From assembly GCA_034520365.1 (NCBI GenBank), contig JAXHNP010000003.1, positions 1-64,000 of the forward strand: a DNA stretch of 64,000 bases, given 5' to 3'. This document shows, piece by piece, positions 42,628-51,255 of this stretch. The translations under genes were made by a program, and so were the position numbers. The notes beneath the pieces were generated by a model. That model was not told the origin of the DNA. It did no database searches and saw only the letters and a list, made by a program, of their open reading frames with translations. Source of the DNA: Desulfobacterales bacterium (GTDB taxonomy: Bacteria > Desulfobacterota > Desulfobacteria > Desulfobacterales > Desulfosalsimonadaceae). Positions within the stretch are counted from its first letter, which is position 1. Every line of letters begins with the position of its first letter.

Positions 42628-43677
42628 CTAAATCTCCACATTAAAAGCATATATCTCCTCAATATATTCCTTATGCCAGGAGGCCAGATATTTGCGAAAA
42701 CTTTTGGCTATACCCAGCTCTGAGACGATCTCCCGGACGCACTCGACCACCCCGCTGACCAGCTGGGTCTGCGGGGCATCCCCGGTATAAAATAACTGTC
42801 CGTTGGCATATTTGAAATCTCCGGCAAATGGATCCAGAAAATCATATTTGTCAACTTTTTCCACAAACTTTCGGTTCAGCATGGTTTCAAAATCCGTCCG
42901 AATTTTTTTATTCGAACGTACCACGCTCTCCAGCAGGGATAGCAGACTTTGCAGCATCTGCAGCACGCGCTGCTCATCCGCAGACGGCCGTTTCCGCTCT
43001 GCAGAAGCAGCCGGCTTTGCTTGCCCGGACTTCTCAGCCCGGCCAGCGGATTTTTTGGCGGTGCTTTGCGATGCCGACGCAATGGTGGCCAAATCCGTTT
43101 TCCAGACATTAAAAACCCCGCCATGCTGCCGGCACCGGCTGATCAGATCATCCCGGTACTCCCGGCTCCGATCCACATCCCCTTTTCCTCTGGCCGATGC
43201 CCCGCCGATCACCTCGCCGTTATAAAAAAACAAAACCCCCCCGCCGGCATTCTCGTTTAACTTCACATCAATATAGCCGGTTAGCTTTTCACTCTCCATC
43301 TTTTTGATCAGCGCCTCAAGATCGGTAAACTCGGAGCTCAAATCATTATAAAGGGCTTTGGAGTTGGCCAGATTCGCCCAGTAATACAGCCGGTCCGCCT
43401 GAATCCGGTAGACCGAAACCGAGAAATTGCTTCCCGTGGCCGCCTGGACAATGCGATCAATGGCCGCCTGCCCCTTTATCTGGTTCTTTTTGTCCTTATA
43501 AAAACCGTTCAGAACATTTTCGTCGTCAAAATACACGACCGCTTCCGCAGTGGGGGCATGAAAATAAATCCCGCCGCTTTCAAGCGCCCCCTGGTAATGC
43601 TCCATCAATTTATCAACTTTCAGGTAATAGCTGTTCAATCCCTCTATTACCGGCTTTTCTTTGGGTATAACGATCAT
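42628..43677 (-). CDS. PATAN/DUF4388-like protein of unknown function
   Basis: 349 residues. A first part (about 1-100) contains GIYFHAPTAEAVVYFDDENVLNG, and a middle part (about 120-200) has the PATAN-like KLTGYIDVKLNENAGGGVLFFYNGEVIGG. A Lys/Ala/Ser-rich linker and a C-terminal alpha/beta domain of about 110 residues follow (ENMLNRKFVEKVDKYDFLDPF-like FETMLNRKFVEKV). The GVLFFYNGE motif closely parallels the neighbouring response regulator. No catalytic motif is seen. It is probably an adaptor in the same signalling cluster. Confidence 0.65.
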   Translation of the reverse strand: MIVIPKEKPVIEGLNSYYLKVDKLMEHYQGALESGGIYFHAPTAEAVVYFDDENVLNGFYKDKKNQIKGQAAIDRIVQAATGSNFSVSVYRIQADRLYYWANLANSKALYNDLSSEFTDLEALIKKMESEKLTGYIDVKLNENAGGGVLFFYNGEVIGGASARGKGDVDRSREYRDDLISRCRQHGGVFNVWKTDLATIASASQSTAKKSAGRAEKSGQAKPAASAERKRPSADEQRVLQMLQSLLSLLESVVRSNKKIRTDFETMLNRKFVEKVDKYDFLDPFAGDFKYANGQLFYTGDAPQTQLVSGVVECVREIVSELGIAKSFRKYLASWHKEYIEEIYAFNVEI

Positions 43678-43721
43678 CTCATTTCAGCTCCTGCGCTCAT
43701 AAAATCTATACACGGGCATAG

Positions 43722-43764
43722 ACAAAACAAGCAATGCGAAAATCTCCGCATTGCTTGTCTTTTC
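43722..43764 (-). terminator. Terminator after the zinc-ribbon/HAMP gene
   Basis: Read on the minus strand, ACAAGCAATGCG pairs with CGCATTGCTTGT around an 8-base loop, then TTTTG. It lies 28 bases beyond the stop of the upstream gene and so splits the cluster into at least two transcripts. Confidence 0.75.
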
Positions 43765-43791
43765 AATCCATTTTTCCTGTTTTCAAACGGC

Positions 43792-44976
43792 TTACCGGCG
43801 ACGGCGCAACCGCTCGATCGAGAACCTCAGGCTGTCCTGCATTCGCGAAATAGCATCCGCCAGGTTACCGATCTCGTCCTTGGATTTCACCTCGATTTCC
43901 GCTTCCAAATCGCCCACACTGATCCGGTCTGCGGCTTCGGTCAAATACTGAATGTTGCGCGTAATCCGGTAACCGTAAATGGTAATGCACAGGCCGATGA
44001 TAATGATGGCGCCGATCAAAATCCCGAAATTGATATTCCGGGTATGTCTCGCCATCTGCATGGCGGTCTCTTCCAGGCTCTCGGTCTTCTGGGTAAACTC
44101 GTCGATATAGGCGGTGGTCATCAGCAGAAACGGCTTATCCTCCAGCTGAATCGGGGCAACCGCCATATATTTTTCCCGGATTTTCCCGTCCGGATCTTTC
44201 CAGGAATAAAACCCCTGGGTCTCACTTCCGCCTTTGGCCGAGGTCAGCACCTCCCAGAATTTATCAAAATGCGGGCCCAGGGCTTTTCGGATCATATCAA
44301 TATCATCAATTCCGATAATATTCGGATTGGGATGGGCCCAGATCGTCCAATCCTGGCCTTTTTCCGGCTCAGGCCACTGAATAAGGGTCGAATAGCCGGT
44401 TTCACCGACACTCTGCACCGCAATTCCGCTAAATTCAGGATCGTAATTAAAATCCTCCCGTTCTAACTCTGGGTGATTCCGCAGATAGATTTCGCATTGC
44501 AGCGCCACATCCCGGGCCTTCTGCATCAGCTTTTCTTTACCTTCCTGAAGCACGAGCTCGGTACTTTCCTCCGTAATGCTGGTCGCCAATTTATTGAGCT
44601 GCTGCTGGGAGAAAAAACCGGTGGCAGCGATCAAAAGAATCGGGATTACCAGAAACAAAAACATCATCTTGCCCCGAAGTCCCAAAAAACCTGAGGGGCG
44701 GGCGGATGAAATCTCTGCGCGGGGCCGCCGCTCCTCGCGTGGCGCACTCGGCGGCTCCTCAGCCGGCGCCCGGGACGGCGCTTCAGCCGCGCCTGTGCCG
44801 GCACCGCCACCGAAAGGCTGGGAAGCGGCGGTTTCCTGCTCTTCAATGAGTTTTGACAGATTGGTCACATGACCGCATTCACCACAGCGGACCCGGACAT
44901 TTTTCCCCTTATACTGCTCCACCTTCTCCGGATCGATGTGATAAACTTTCCCGCATTCCTCGCAAATAACCGTCAT
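43792..44976 (-). CDS. Zinc-ribbon membrane sensor with periplasmic Cache-like domain and HAMP
   Basis: 394 residues: an N-terminal MJ0042-type zinc ribbon with two CxxC pairs (VICEECGKVYHI and VRCGECGHVTNL), a Pro/Ala/Arg-rich linker, a membrane helix (about 103-125), a periplasmic region of about 180 residues resembling a Cache sensor (ELERED to YMAVAPIQLEDKPFLLMTTAY), a second helix (about 310-330) and a HAMP domain. The chain ends soon after HAMP with no kinase, methyl-accepting or cyclase output. It may signal through a separate partner, or through the cytoplasmic zinc ribbon. Confidence 0.78.
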   Translation of the reverse strand: MTVICEECGKVYHIDPEKVEQYKGKNVRVRCGECGHVTNLSKLIEEQETAASQPFGGGAGTGAAEAPSRAPAEEPPSAPREERRPRAEISSARPSGFLGLRGKMMFLFLVIPILLIAATGFFSQQQLNKLATSITEESTELVLQEGKEKLMQKARDVALQCEIYLRNHPELEREDFNYDPEFSGIAVQSVGETGYSTLIQWPEPEKGQDWTIWAHPNPNIIGIDDIDMIRKALGPHFDKFWEVLTSAKGGSETQGFYSWKDPDGKIREKYMAVAPIQLEDKPFLLMTTAYIDEFTQKTESLEETAMQMARHTRNINFGILIGAIIIIGLCITIYGYRITRNIQYLTEAADRISVGDLEAEIEVKSKDEIGNLADAISRMQDSLRFSIERLRRRR

Positions 44977-45082
44977 GACTCGCCCTCCTTATCAAAATTG
45001 GCAACCTTATGTTGACGCTTCGGCAATTGTTTTTTCATACCCTTAAATCCCCGCCATTTTCAGGTTTCTATGGCTTGGTGTT

Positions 45083-45553
45083 TCAGGTTTCTATCTCTCT
45101 CAGCTTTTTCACCATGGCCTGCTGAAAAGCCACTTTTCTTTCTTCCCGAATGATCTGACGAGCCAACAAATCGACCAGTTCCGCCGCGCGATGCGCAGGA
45201 AACCGGGATGGATCCTCACCCATATCGTTTATTTCATCCTCGATCACCACATCGGCAATCGGCCCCATGGCCCGGGACAGCTCACCGGACAGCGTGTTGA
45301 AAAAATCCCGGCCAAGCGTGGGCATGGCCTCCCTGGCCACCTCAATGAGCCGGAGATTGTGCAGCTTGTTGAGAATCCCCCGAAGATGCTTCATGTTCAC
45401 GTTCAAGGATCGGGCCACTTGGGCGAGATTCTTGCTCCCGTCCAGCTCCATTAAAACCTGGAGCATCTCACTGTCAAGTGACACCTCACCCAGATCAGCG
45501 CGCACGGTTCGCTTAAGCACCAGCCTGGATATATCTCCTGAGAACTCTACCAT
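45083..45553 (-). CDS. Uncharacterised regulatory protein with winged-helix-like N terminus
   Basis: 156 residues. The N-terminal half (LDSEMLQVLMELDGSKNLAQVARSLNVNMKHLRGILNKLHNLRLIEV) looks like a winged helix of the kind found in PATAN-associated proteins. The C-terminal half (LSRAMGPIADVVIEDEINDMGE, FPAHRAAELVDLLARQII) matches a helical domain seen near Ras-like GTPase and PATAN genes, but I cannot name it with certainty. It lies between the zinc-ribbon sensor and the 240-residue protein in the cluster. Confidence 0.6.
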   Translation of the reverse strand: MVEFSGDISRLVLKRTVRADLGEVSLDSEMLQVLMELDGSKNLAQVARSLNVNMKHLRGILNKLHNLRLIEVAREAMPTLGRDFFNTLSGELSRAMGPIADVVIEDEINDMGEDPSRFPAHRAAELVDLLARQIIREERKVAFQQAMVKKLREIET

Positions 45554-45664
45554 ATGTCAGCCTCCGACGACCCTTATGGCATCAAGAGCCATCATGAATT
45601 AATTATTTTATTTGAATCAATGCGATCCCCTGTCATCGATTGGCCTGTCATGCTGATCAAGGCA

Positions 45665-46387
45665 TCAGGCGCCCATATTCTTGATCAGCTGACGCATAAT
45701 CCGGAATTCTTCCTGAATCGTCTTTTTAACTTCAGACAAAATATAATCCGCCAATTCCCGGGACTCGGGGGATAGGCCGGCTGGAGCCGGCGCCGCCTCG
45801 GCGGCCGGGGCCGCTTGTTCAGCCTCTGCACCTTCCTCGAACGCTTCCGCCGTCCCCTCCTGGGACAGGACCCGCAGCTTGAAGCTTTTGAATTTTTTGA
45901 CCTCTCCGGATATCAGCTTCTTCTTTTCCGCTTCGCTTATTCCCGGCGAAAGCAGGGCTTTTTCAAATTTTTTGTACACCGAGGTCACCAGCTTAATGGC
46001 ATCCGGATGCGCCCGGACTTTTTTGGCCTTGATATACTTACCCAAAGATTCAAGGAGTTTTAAAAACAAAAGGTAAACCCGGTCATCCTGATACCGAGTT
46101 TTTAAGCGTTTGACCTCCTGGAGGAACTCCTTCATGGTTTTATCGGTAATCTCCCAGTCAATGGAGAAAACCAGCGCTTTCAGGTTATCAATCGGAGTGG
46201 CTTCCTCAGATTTGGCGCTTGCTCCGGCCTTTTCGCTGCGGGACGGTTTTTCTTCCCGGGCTTGGCCGGCCGGGATATCAGAAGCTTCAGGAACAGGGGG
46301 TTCTTCAGGATCTTCACCCCCGAACAGTTCATCCAAGCGGCTGGACACCTCTGCATTCAGATTTGCATCTTCATTTTTGGCACCCAA
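45665..46387 (-). CDS. Uncharacterised helical protein of the GTPase cluster
   Basis: 240 residues, no recognised family. An acidic N terminus (DELFGGEDPEEPPVPEASD) is followed by a helical core (about 70-170: IDWEITDKTMKEFLQEVKRLK, LLFLKLLESLGKYIKAKK, LVTSVYKKFEKALL), a basic stretch, an Ala/Glu/Pro linker, and a C-terminal helix (about 215-240). It begins 25 bases after the GTPase stop, so it is probably cotranslated and could be a GTPase effector. Confidence 0.6.
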   Translation of the reverse strand: MGAKNEDANLNAEVSSRLDELFGGEDPEEPPVPEASDIPAGQAREEKPSRSEKAGASAKSEEATPIDNLKALVFSIDWEITDKTMKEFLQEVKRLKTRYQDDRVYLLFLKLLESLGKYIKAKKVRAHPDAIKLVTSVYKKFEKALLSPGISEAEKKKLISGEVKKFKSFKLRVLSQEGTAEAFEEGAEAEQAAPAAEAAPAPAGLSPESRELADYILSEVKKTIQEEFRIMRQLIKNMGA

Positions 46388-46412
46388 TTGTTTACCCTCC
46401 TCATGTCGGTAA

Positions 46413-47018
46413 TTATTCGAGTTTTTTCCTTAAAGACGTTACGGTCAGGGCGATGATTTTTTTCATGGTGGCCGCGACATTATCGCCTTTCACCGCGCTT
46501 GCCTCAAAATATGGCGCCTTCAATCGGCTGTTTAAGTCTTTTTGAAGGGTATCAACGGTTAGAATGGGAATGCCTTCTTCTTCCAGATCCCGTTTGTTGT
46601 ACTGCATGACCAGCGGAATATTGAAGATATTTTTATTAAAGGTCTCCAGATTTTCTTTAAGGTTCTGCAGGGACCGGATATTCATCTCCCGGCGCAGATC
46701 CATCGAATCCGCGACAAAAACGATACCGTCCACTCCCCTTAGCACCAGCCGCCGGGTGGCATTGTATTTGACCTGTCCCGGGACTGTGTATAACTGGACT
46801 TTAATGCTGTGCCCCTTGATTTCCCCGATATCAAACGGCAAAAAATCGAAAAAAAGGGTTCGGTCGCCATAGGTCTTAACCGTAACCATTTCATTTTGAA
46901 TGCGTTTCTTGAACTTTTGGTTAATATATTCAAGATTCGTTGTTTTCCCGCCTCGGCCTGGCCCGTAGTAGACGATTTTGACCTGAACCTCCTTTTTCTT
47001 CGGATTAATTAACGCCAA
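46413..47018 (-). CDS. MglA-like small Ras-family GTPase
   Basis: 201-residue bacterial Ras-like GTPase. Seen: G1 GPGRGGKTT (19-27), the MglA-type switch II TVPGQVKYNATRRLVLRGVDG (78 onward, split), and G4 NKRDL (141-145). MglA controls cell polarity and type IV pilus placement in Myxococcus and Thermus, with MglB roadblock proteins as its activator; here a roadblock gene lies 130 bases upstream. The TVPGQ motif rather than a DxxG aspartate in switch II is characteristic of this subfamily. Confidence 0.92.
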   Translation of the reverse strand: MALINPKKKEVQVKIVYYGPGRGGKTTNLEYINQKFKKRIQNEMVTVKTYGDRTLFFDFLPFDIGEIKGHSIKVQLYTVPGQVKYNATRRLVLRGVDGIVFVADSMDLRREMNIRSLQNLKENLETFNKNIFNIPLVMQYNKRDLEEEGIPILTVDTLQKDLNSRLKAPYFEASAVKGDNVAATMKKIIALTVTSLRKKLE

Positions 47019-47148
47019 ATCGTTTTCCTCCAGAAATAATAAGTTAACAGTTGTGAGAAGCTTTCTCTCTATCTCGGCGGTTATACCAACAAAACCCGGG
47101 ATGATCCTTGCGATGATTGATTTGACACTGGGCTGTCGGGCTTTTAGC

Positions 47149-47541
47149 TTAAATCAGTTTCTGAATCCGCTTGATGGCTTCAGCCACTTTCAGGCGCAAA
47201 AATCCAAGTGAGACATTTTTGTCGAAAATGGTCAAAAGCAGTAAGTCCTCTACCACCTTGCTGAAATGGATGCTTTCCTCCTCGCCCTTATGAAAAAGCA
47301 GCGAGAACTCCTGCTCCCCGATGATATTGGCCATGGCGCTGACTGCCCCATAATTGCCAGCGGCCAGGGCCGCCAGCGAAAATACGTCATGGCTTTTATC
47401 ACCGCTGTCCAGATTGACGATCACATTGCCGGCCAAATCCATTAAAATAATGCTCTGAACCCCCATATCGATCAGTTCTTCCTGAAGGATATTCTCGATC
47501 GATTCAATCTGCTGTTTGTCAAATTCAATCGTAAAATCCAT
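47149..47541 (-). CDS. Roadblock/LC7 protein, MglB-like
   Basis: 130 residues with the roadblock fold: an N-terminal helix (QIESIENILQEEL), VQSIILMDLAGNVIVNL, a middle helix (LAALAAGNYGAVSAMANIIG), then strands (EFSLLFHKGEEESIHFSKV and LLLLTIFDKNVSLGFLRLKV). It immediately precedes the MglA-like GTPase and is likely its GTPase-activating or localising partner. GAGGTG lies before the ATG. It is the first gene of the cluster. Confidence 0.85.
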   Translation of the reverse strand: MDFTIEFDKQQIESIENILQEELIDMGVQSIILMDLAGNVIVNLDSGDKSHDVFSLAALAAGNYGAVSAMANIIGEQEFSLLFHKGEEESIHFSKVVEDLLLLTIFDKNVSLGFLRLKVAEAIKRIQKLI

Positions 47542-47887
47542 GAATCCTCACCTCTTAAAATATCAATTTATCCCGATTATCGGCGACTGGGCAGCCCTTG
47601 CCCGGAGTATATCTAACGCTTTGATATTAACATCCGATTATTGTTCATTAACGTAAAGCTTATGCAGAATCAAACAAAAAAAGGGCCAAATAATTCGGTT
47701 TCATTTGAAAATCGGACGGCTGCGCCCGTAAAACATCCGGCTGCCTGTCTTTGCCAAAGAATCCGAAAATTACGCAATTCCGTTTTCTACCATAAACAGC
47801 GGTTTGGATGCAAGCAGGAATCATATATTCAGCACGGGTTATTCATTCTTCAACAGTGCCGGCAGCTAAACCCCGGATGCCCTTCCC
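47542..47887. other. Intergenic region between roadblock gene and purB
   Basis: 346 bases. I see no credible gene; the open frames there lack ribosome-binding sites and family features. It must contain the promoter of the leftward GTPase cluster, but no box pair stood out, and the 3' end of purB's transcript. A small GGGCAG/CTGCCC-like hairpin occurs near 47590. Confidence 0.5.
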
Positions 47888-49273
47888 CTATTCCCTTTCA
47901 ATATTGGTTTTTGAAAAATACCAGTCCACCAGATCGGCGGCCAGCCCTGTGTACTGTTCGACCCGTAAGTCCCGGAGCCGCTGCTTGACGGATTCCGGCA
48001 CATTTTCCAGGGTGGCGATAAAGGCTTCTATATCATCCTGGGTGACGGATCGCCCCCGTGTCAAAGTTTTCAGCTTTTCATAGGGCTTATTTTCTTTATA
48101 AATCCGCATCACGGTCTGCATGGCCTCGGCAAGAATCTCGGGATTGGCCGCCATATCCTTTTCAAGTACCAACGGATCCACGCTGACCCTGTCCAGCCCC
48201 TTTAAGGTGCTCTTAAAACCGATCAGCAAATAGCCGAAGACCGCCCCGAGATTGCGCAGCACCGTACTGTCCGTAAGATCCCTTTGAAACCGGGAGTTCA
48301 GGAGTTTGACCGCCATGTGCTCCATTAATGAAATGGCCACGCCCATATTGCCTTCGCTGTTTTCAAAATCAATGGGGTTGACCTTGTGGGGCATGGTCGA
48401 GGAGCCGATCTCGCTGTCCACGGATCTCTGCTTGAAATAGCCGAGGGAGATATAGCCCCACATATCCCGGTTTAAATCGATGACAATGGCGGCGATCCGG
48501 ATCAGGCAATGGAGGATTTCGGCAATATAGCTGTTGGGATTGATCTGGGTGGTCAAAAGAATCGGGGTCACCCCCAGGTATCCGGAAATAAAATTCTGGG
48601 AGGCGGCGATCCAGTCGACATCCGGATAGGCAAACTGATGGGCGCAGAAATTGCCGGAGGCGCCGTTCATTTTGGCCTGAATATAGGCGATTCGGAGATT
48701 GCTGTACTCCAGCCGCAGCCGCCAGGCGAAGTTCGCCATCTCCTTTCCCATGGTCGTTGGGGTGGCCGGCTGACCATGGGTTCTCGAGATCATCGGGGTC
48801 GTCTTATCAGTTTCAGCCAGGGATTCAAGCTTTTGGAGGATCTTGACCAGCTCATCCAGCAAATACTGCCGGCCGGATTTAACCATGAGCGCATAGGCGG
48901 TGTTATTGATGTCATCCGATGTGCAGGCAAAATGGACCCACTCCTTTAATCCGGAAAGCCCCATCTCGCTCATTCGATCCTTGATATAGTACTCCACCGC
49001 CTTCACATCATGATTGGTGATTTTCTCCGTTTCCTTGATCGTTTTGGCCGCGGCCACGTCAAAATTTTCGTAAATTGCGCTGATCTTTTTTAAGGCGGCC
49101 TGATCGGCGGCATCCAGGTTCAAATCCTTTAATAAAAACCGCAGCCACTGAATTTCCACATATACCCGGTGACGGATCAAACCGTATTCGGAGAAAATTT
49201 CGGTGAGATCTCTGGTATATTTCAGGTACCGGCCGTCAAGCACCGATATGGCCTGGATATCTTCCATACGCAT
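47888..49273 (-). CDS. purB: Adenylosuccinate lyase
   Basis: 461-residue lyase acting twice in purine synthesis (SAICAR to AICAR, and adenylosuccinate to AMP). Seen: the superfamily signature around GSSTMPHKVNPIDFEN (about residues 290-305), SRTHGQPATPTTMGKE, and TSDDINNTAYAL near residue 120. It resembles the E. coli-type PurB in length and order. It is the last of a likely lapA-mutS-amidase-purB run on the minus strand, 20 bases after the amidase. Confidence 0.93.
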   Translation of the reverse strand: MRMEDIQAISVLDGRYLKYTRDLTEIFSEYGLIRHRVYVEIQWLRFLLKDLNLDAADQAALKKISAIYENFDVAAAKTIKETEKITNHDVKAVEYYIKDRMSEMGLSGLKEWVHFACTSDDINNTAYALMVKSGRQYLLDELVKILQKLESLAETDKTTPMISRTHGQPATPTTMGKEMANFAWRLRLEYSNLRIAYIQAKMNGASGNFCAHQFAYPDVDWIAASQNFISGYLGVTPILLTTQINPNSYIAEILHCLIRIAAIVIDLNRDMWGYISLGYFKQRSVDSEIGSSTMPHKVNPIDFENSEGNMGVAISLMEHMAVKLLNSRFQRDLTDSTVLRNLGAVFGYLLIGFKSTLKGLDRVSVDPLVLEKDMAANPEILAEAMQTVMRIYKENKPYEKLKTLTRGRSVTQDDIEAFIATLENVPESVKQRLRDLRVEQYTGLAADLVDWYFSKTNIERE

Positions 49274-49293
49274 TCCTTTCTACCAATGACCCG

Positions 49294-51255
49294 TCAGCTG
49301 CCGGCGTCCTCGCCTTGCTGCGGGCCGTAATTGGCTTTCGGCTGAATTTCCTTGATATACTCGAAAAGCCCCTGAACAATGCCTTCACACAAATCCGCCT
49401 GGTAGGCCGGATCCGTCAGGCGCCGGCATTCCCGCTGATTGCTGATAAAGGACGTCTCAACCAGGACAGACGGCATCTGGGCCCCCAGCAGCACGTAGAA
49501 CGGCGCCTGCTTGACGCCTTTATTATTGATTCTTGAATAGTTGCCCGCCAGATGACTGCACAGGGAATCCTGCACATAGGTGGCCAGCCGGCTGGATTCA
49601 TTGATTTTCGCGTTATTTAACAGATCCTTCAGAATCGAATCCAGTTCACCAATGTTTTTCCGGGAGGTGGAATTCTCGCGGGCGGCCACGGCAATGGCCT
49701 CCTCATCCGTGGTGAGATTCAAAAAATAGGTTTCAATGCCAAAAGCCCGGTGGTTTCTGGCGGCATTGGCGTGCACGGAAATAAATAAATCGGCTTTCTC
49801 CGTATTGGCGATGGCGGTGCGCTCCTCCAGGGTCAGATACTTATCCGTCTCTCGGGTCAACAGGACTTCGCAGCCAATCTCTTTCTTTATGGTTTCTGCC
49901 AGTTTTTTGGAAATCTCAAGGACCACATCCTTCTCATGCACGCCCCGAAGATAGCCGGGCGCCCCGTAATCTTTGCCGCCATGGCCCGGATCAATCACCA
50001 CCCGATTGACCCCCAGATTCAAGGACCTGATAATCGAATCTTCCGGCGCCACCTTACTGGCAATTTTCGCTGGTGCGGGCTCACCCCGCACATCAATAAC
50101 GATGCGGAAAGGATTTTTCAGAGAAAAAATATTATAATCTTCAAAGGATTTGATGTCCACGACCACCCGGACCACGTCCTTCTGGTACTGGGCGGCCCGG
50201 GCAGTTCTTAACAGGTTATCGTTGATGGGAATCTTCTTTTCCACATCCCCCAGCCGCGTATTATTCAGATCCACATAAAGCCGCTGATAGGGTTTATCGA
50301 TCGCGGGATCCTTTTTTAACAGGTTGTTCTGAAAACTGGTCTCCTGTGTGGCATCAATCACCACCCGCGTATATTCGGCATTGGACCAGTACCGGATACC
50401 GGTAACCGTGACCATTGAGGAATTGTCTGAATCTTTGGCCCGATCGGCCGCCGGACTGGCATCGGCTTCTGGCATCGCCCGGGTAATGGCATCCTCTATG
50501 GCATCCGGCATCCGATTGAGCTTTGTCCGGGCCTTTTCCCGGTACCTGCTTTCTGGATATTTTTCGGTCACCCGCTCATAGATCTCGGCCGCTTTTTTCT
50601 TGTCTTTCAGACTGTAGGAATGCAAATAGAGCTCTTCGTATAACCGGGCGGTCATAAACATGGCGGCCGGCGCCCAGGGGTCATCCGGATGCGCCTGGTA
50701 GACCGCTGCAAACTGATCAATACAGTTTTTCCAATAAACCCGGTATTCCTGACGTTCCGGGTGTTGACGCAGGTCTTTATAACAGGCTTCGGCCTCAAAA
50801 TAGGCCTGCTTGGCCGAGGCCTCAGGCTCTGATTTGACCTCCGGCAGCCGGGCCATGGCCTTTTGGGCCCGCTCCTTATATTGGCTTTGCGGATAGGTGG
50901 AAATAATTTCGGAAAATATGGATCGGGCGGCCTGGATATCCTTCGGGCTATAGGAGTGCTGGTATAATTCGGCGTAGAGTTTGCCGGTCATGTATAAACC
51001 GGCCGACGCCCAGGGCCCATCCGGATTGACGGCATGAACCTTTTCAAACTTTTCAATGCATTTTTTCCACCGGGCCCGGTATTTCTGCCATTCAGGATGA
51101 TCGGAAAGCTCCTGATAGCAGGCTTCGCCTTTAAAATAGAGCTGCCGGGCGGATTCGCCAAATACCGGTTGGGAAAGGCTAAAAAGCGCCAACCCGCAAA
51201 GAATGAACATGCTGACCGCAGCGTGGGGGCGCAAACATTTGAAATGGGCCATCAC
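49294..51255 (-). CDS. N-acetylmuramoyl-L-alanine amidase with repeats and AMIN domain
   Basis: 653 residues. Signal peptide (about 1-34), then two homologous repeats of about 110 residues (SARQLYFKGEACYQEL... and KQAYFEAEACYKDL..., each with CIEKF/CIDQF and LYAELYQHSYS/LYEELYLHSYS), probably TPR-like; an AMIN domain (about 285-400) that targets septal murein or pili; and an Amidase_3 zinc domain with VVIDPGHGGKDYGAPG, SVHANA and the catalytic ETSFIS. It hydrolyses the bond between MurNAc and the stem peptide during division. It overlaps the mutS stop by 4 bases. Confidence 0.9.
   Translation of the reverse strand: MMAHFKCLRPHAAVSMFILCGLALFSLSQPVFGESARQLYFKGEACYQELSDHPEWQKYRARWKKCIEKFEKVHAVNPDGPWASAGLYMTGKLYAELYQHSYSPKDIQAARSIFSEIISTYPQSQYKERAQKAMARLPEVKSEPEASAKQAYFEAEACYKDLRQHPERQEYRVYWKNCIDQFAAVYQAHPDDPWAPAAMFMTARLYEELYLHSYSLKDKKKAAEIYERVTEKYPESRYREKARTKLNRMPDAIEDAITRAMPEADASPAADRAKDSDNSSMVTVTGIRYWSNAEYTRVVIDATQETSFQNNLLKKDPAIDKPYQRLYVDLNNTRLGDVEKKIPINDNLLRTARAAQYQKDVVRVVVDIKSFEDYNIFSLKNPFRIVIDVRGEPAPAKIASKVAPEDSIIRSLNLGVNRVVIDPGHGGKDYGAPGYLRGVHEKDVVLEISKKLAETIKKEIGCEVLLTRETDKYLTLEERTAIANTEKADLFISVHANAARNHRAFGIETYFLNLTTDEEAIAVAARENSTSRKNIGELDSILKDLLNNAKINESSRLATYVQDSLCSHLAGNYSRINNKGVKQAPFYVLLGAQMPSVLVETSFISNQRECRRLTDPAYQADLCEGIVQGLFEYIKEIQPKANYGPQQGEDAGS

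Noticed and set aside
43558-44466. 302-codon plus-strand open frame opposite the zinc-ribbon sensor
   Set aside because: Crosses a terminator and two real genes; no credible start signal.
47641-48083. Overlapping plus-strand frames near the purB end
   Set aside because: Lack start signals and are partly antisense to purB.
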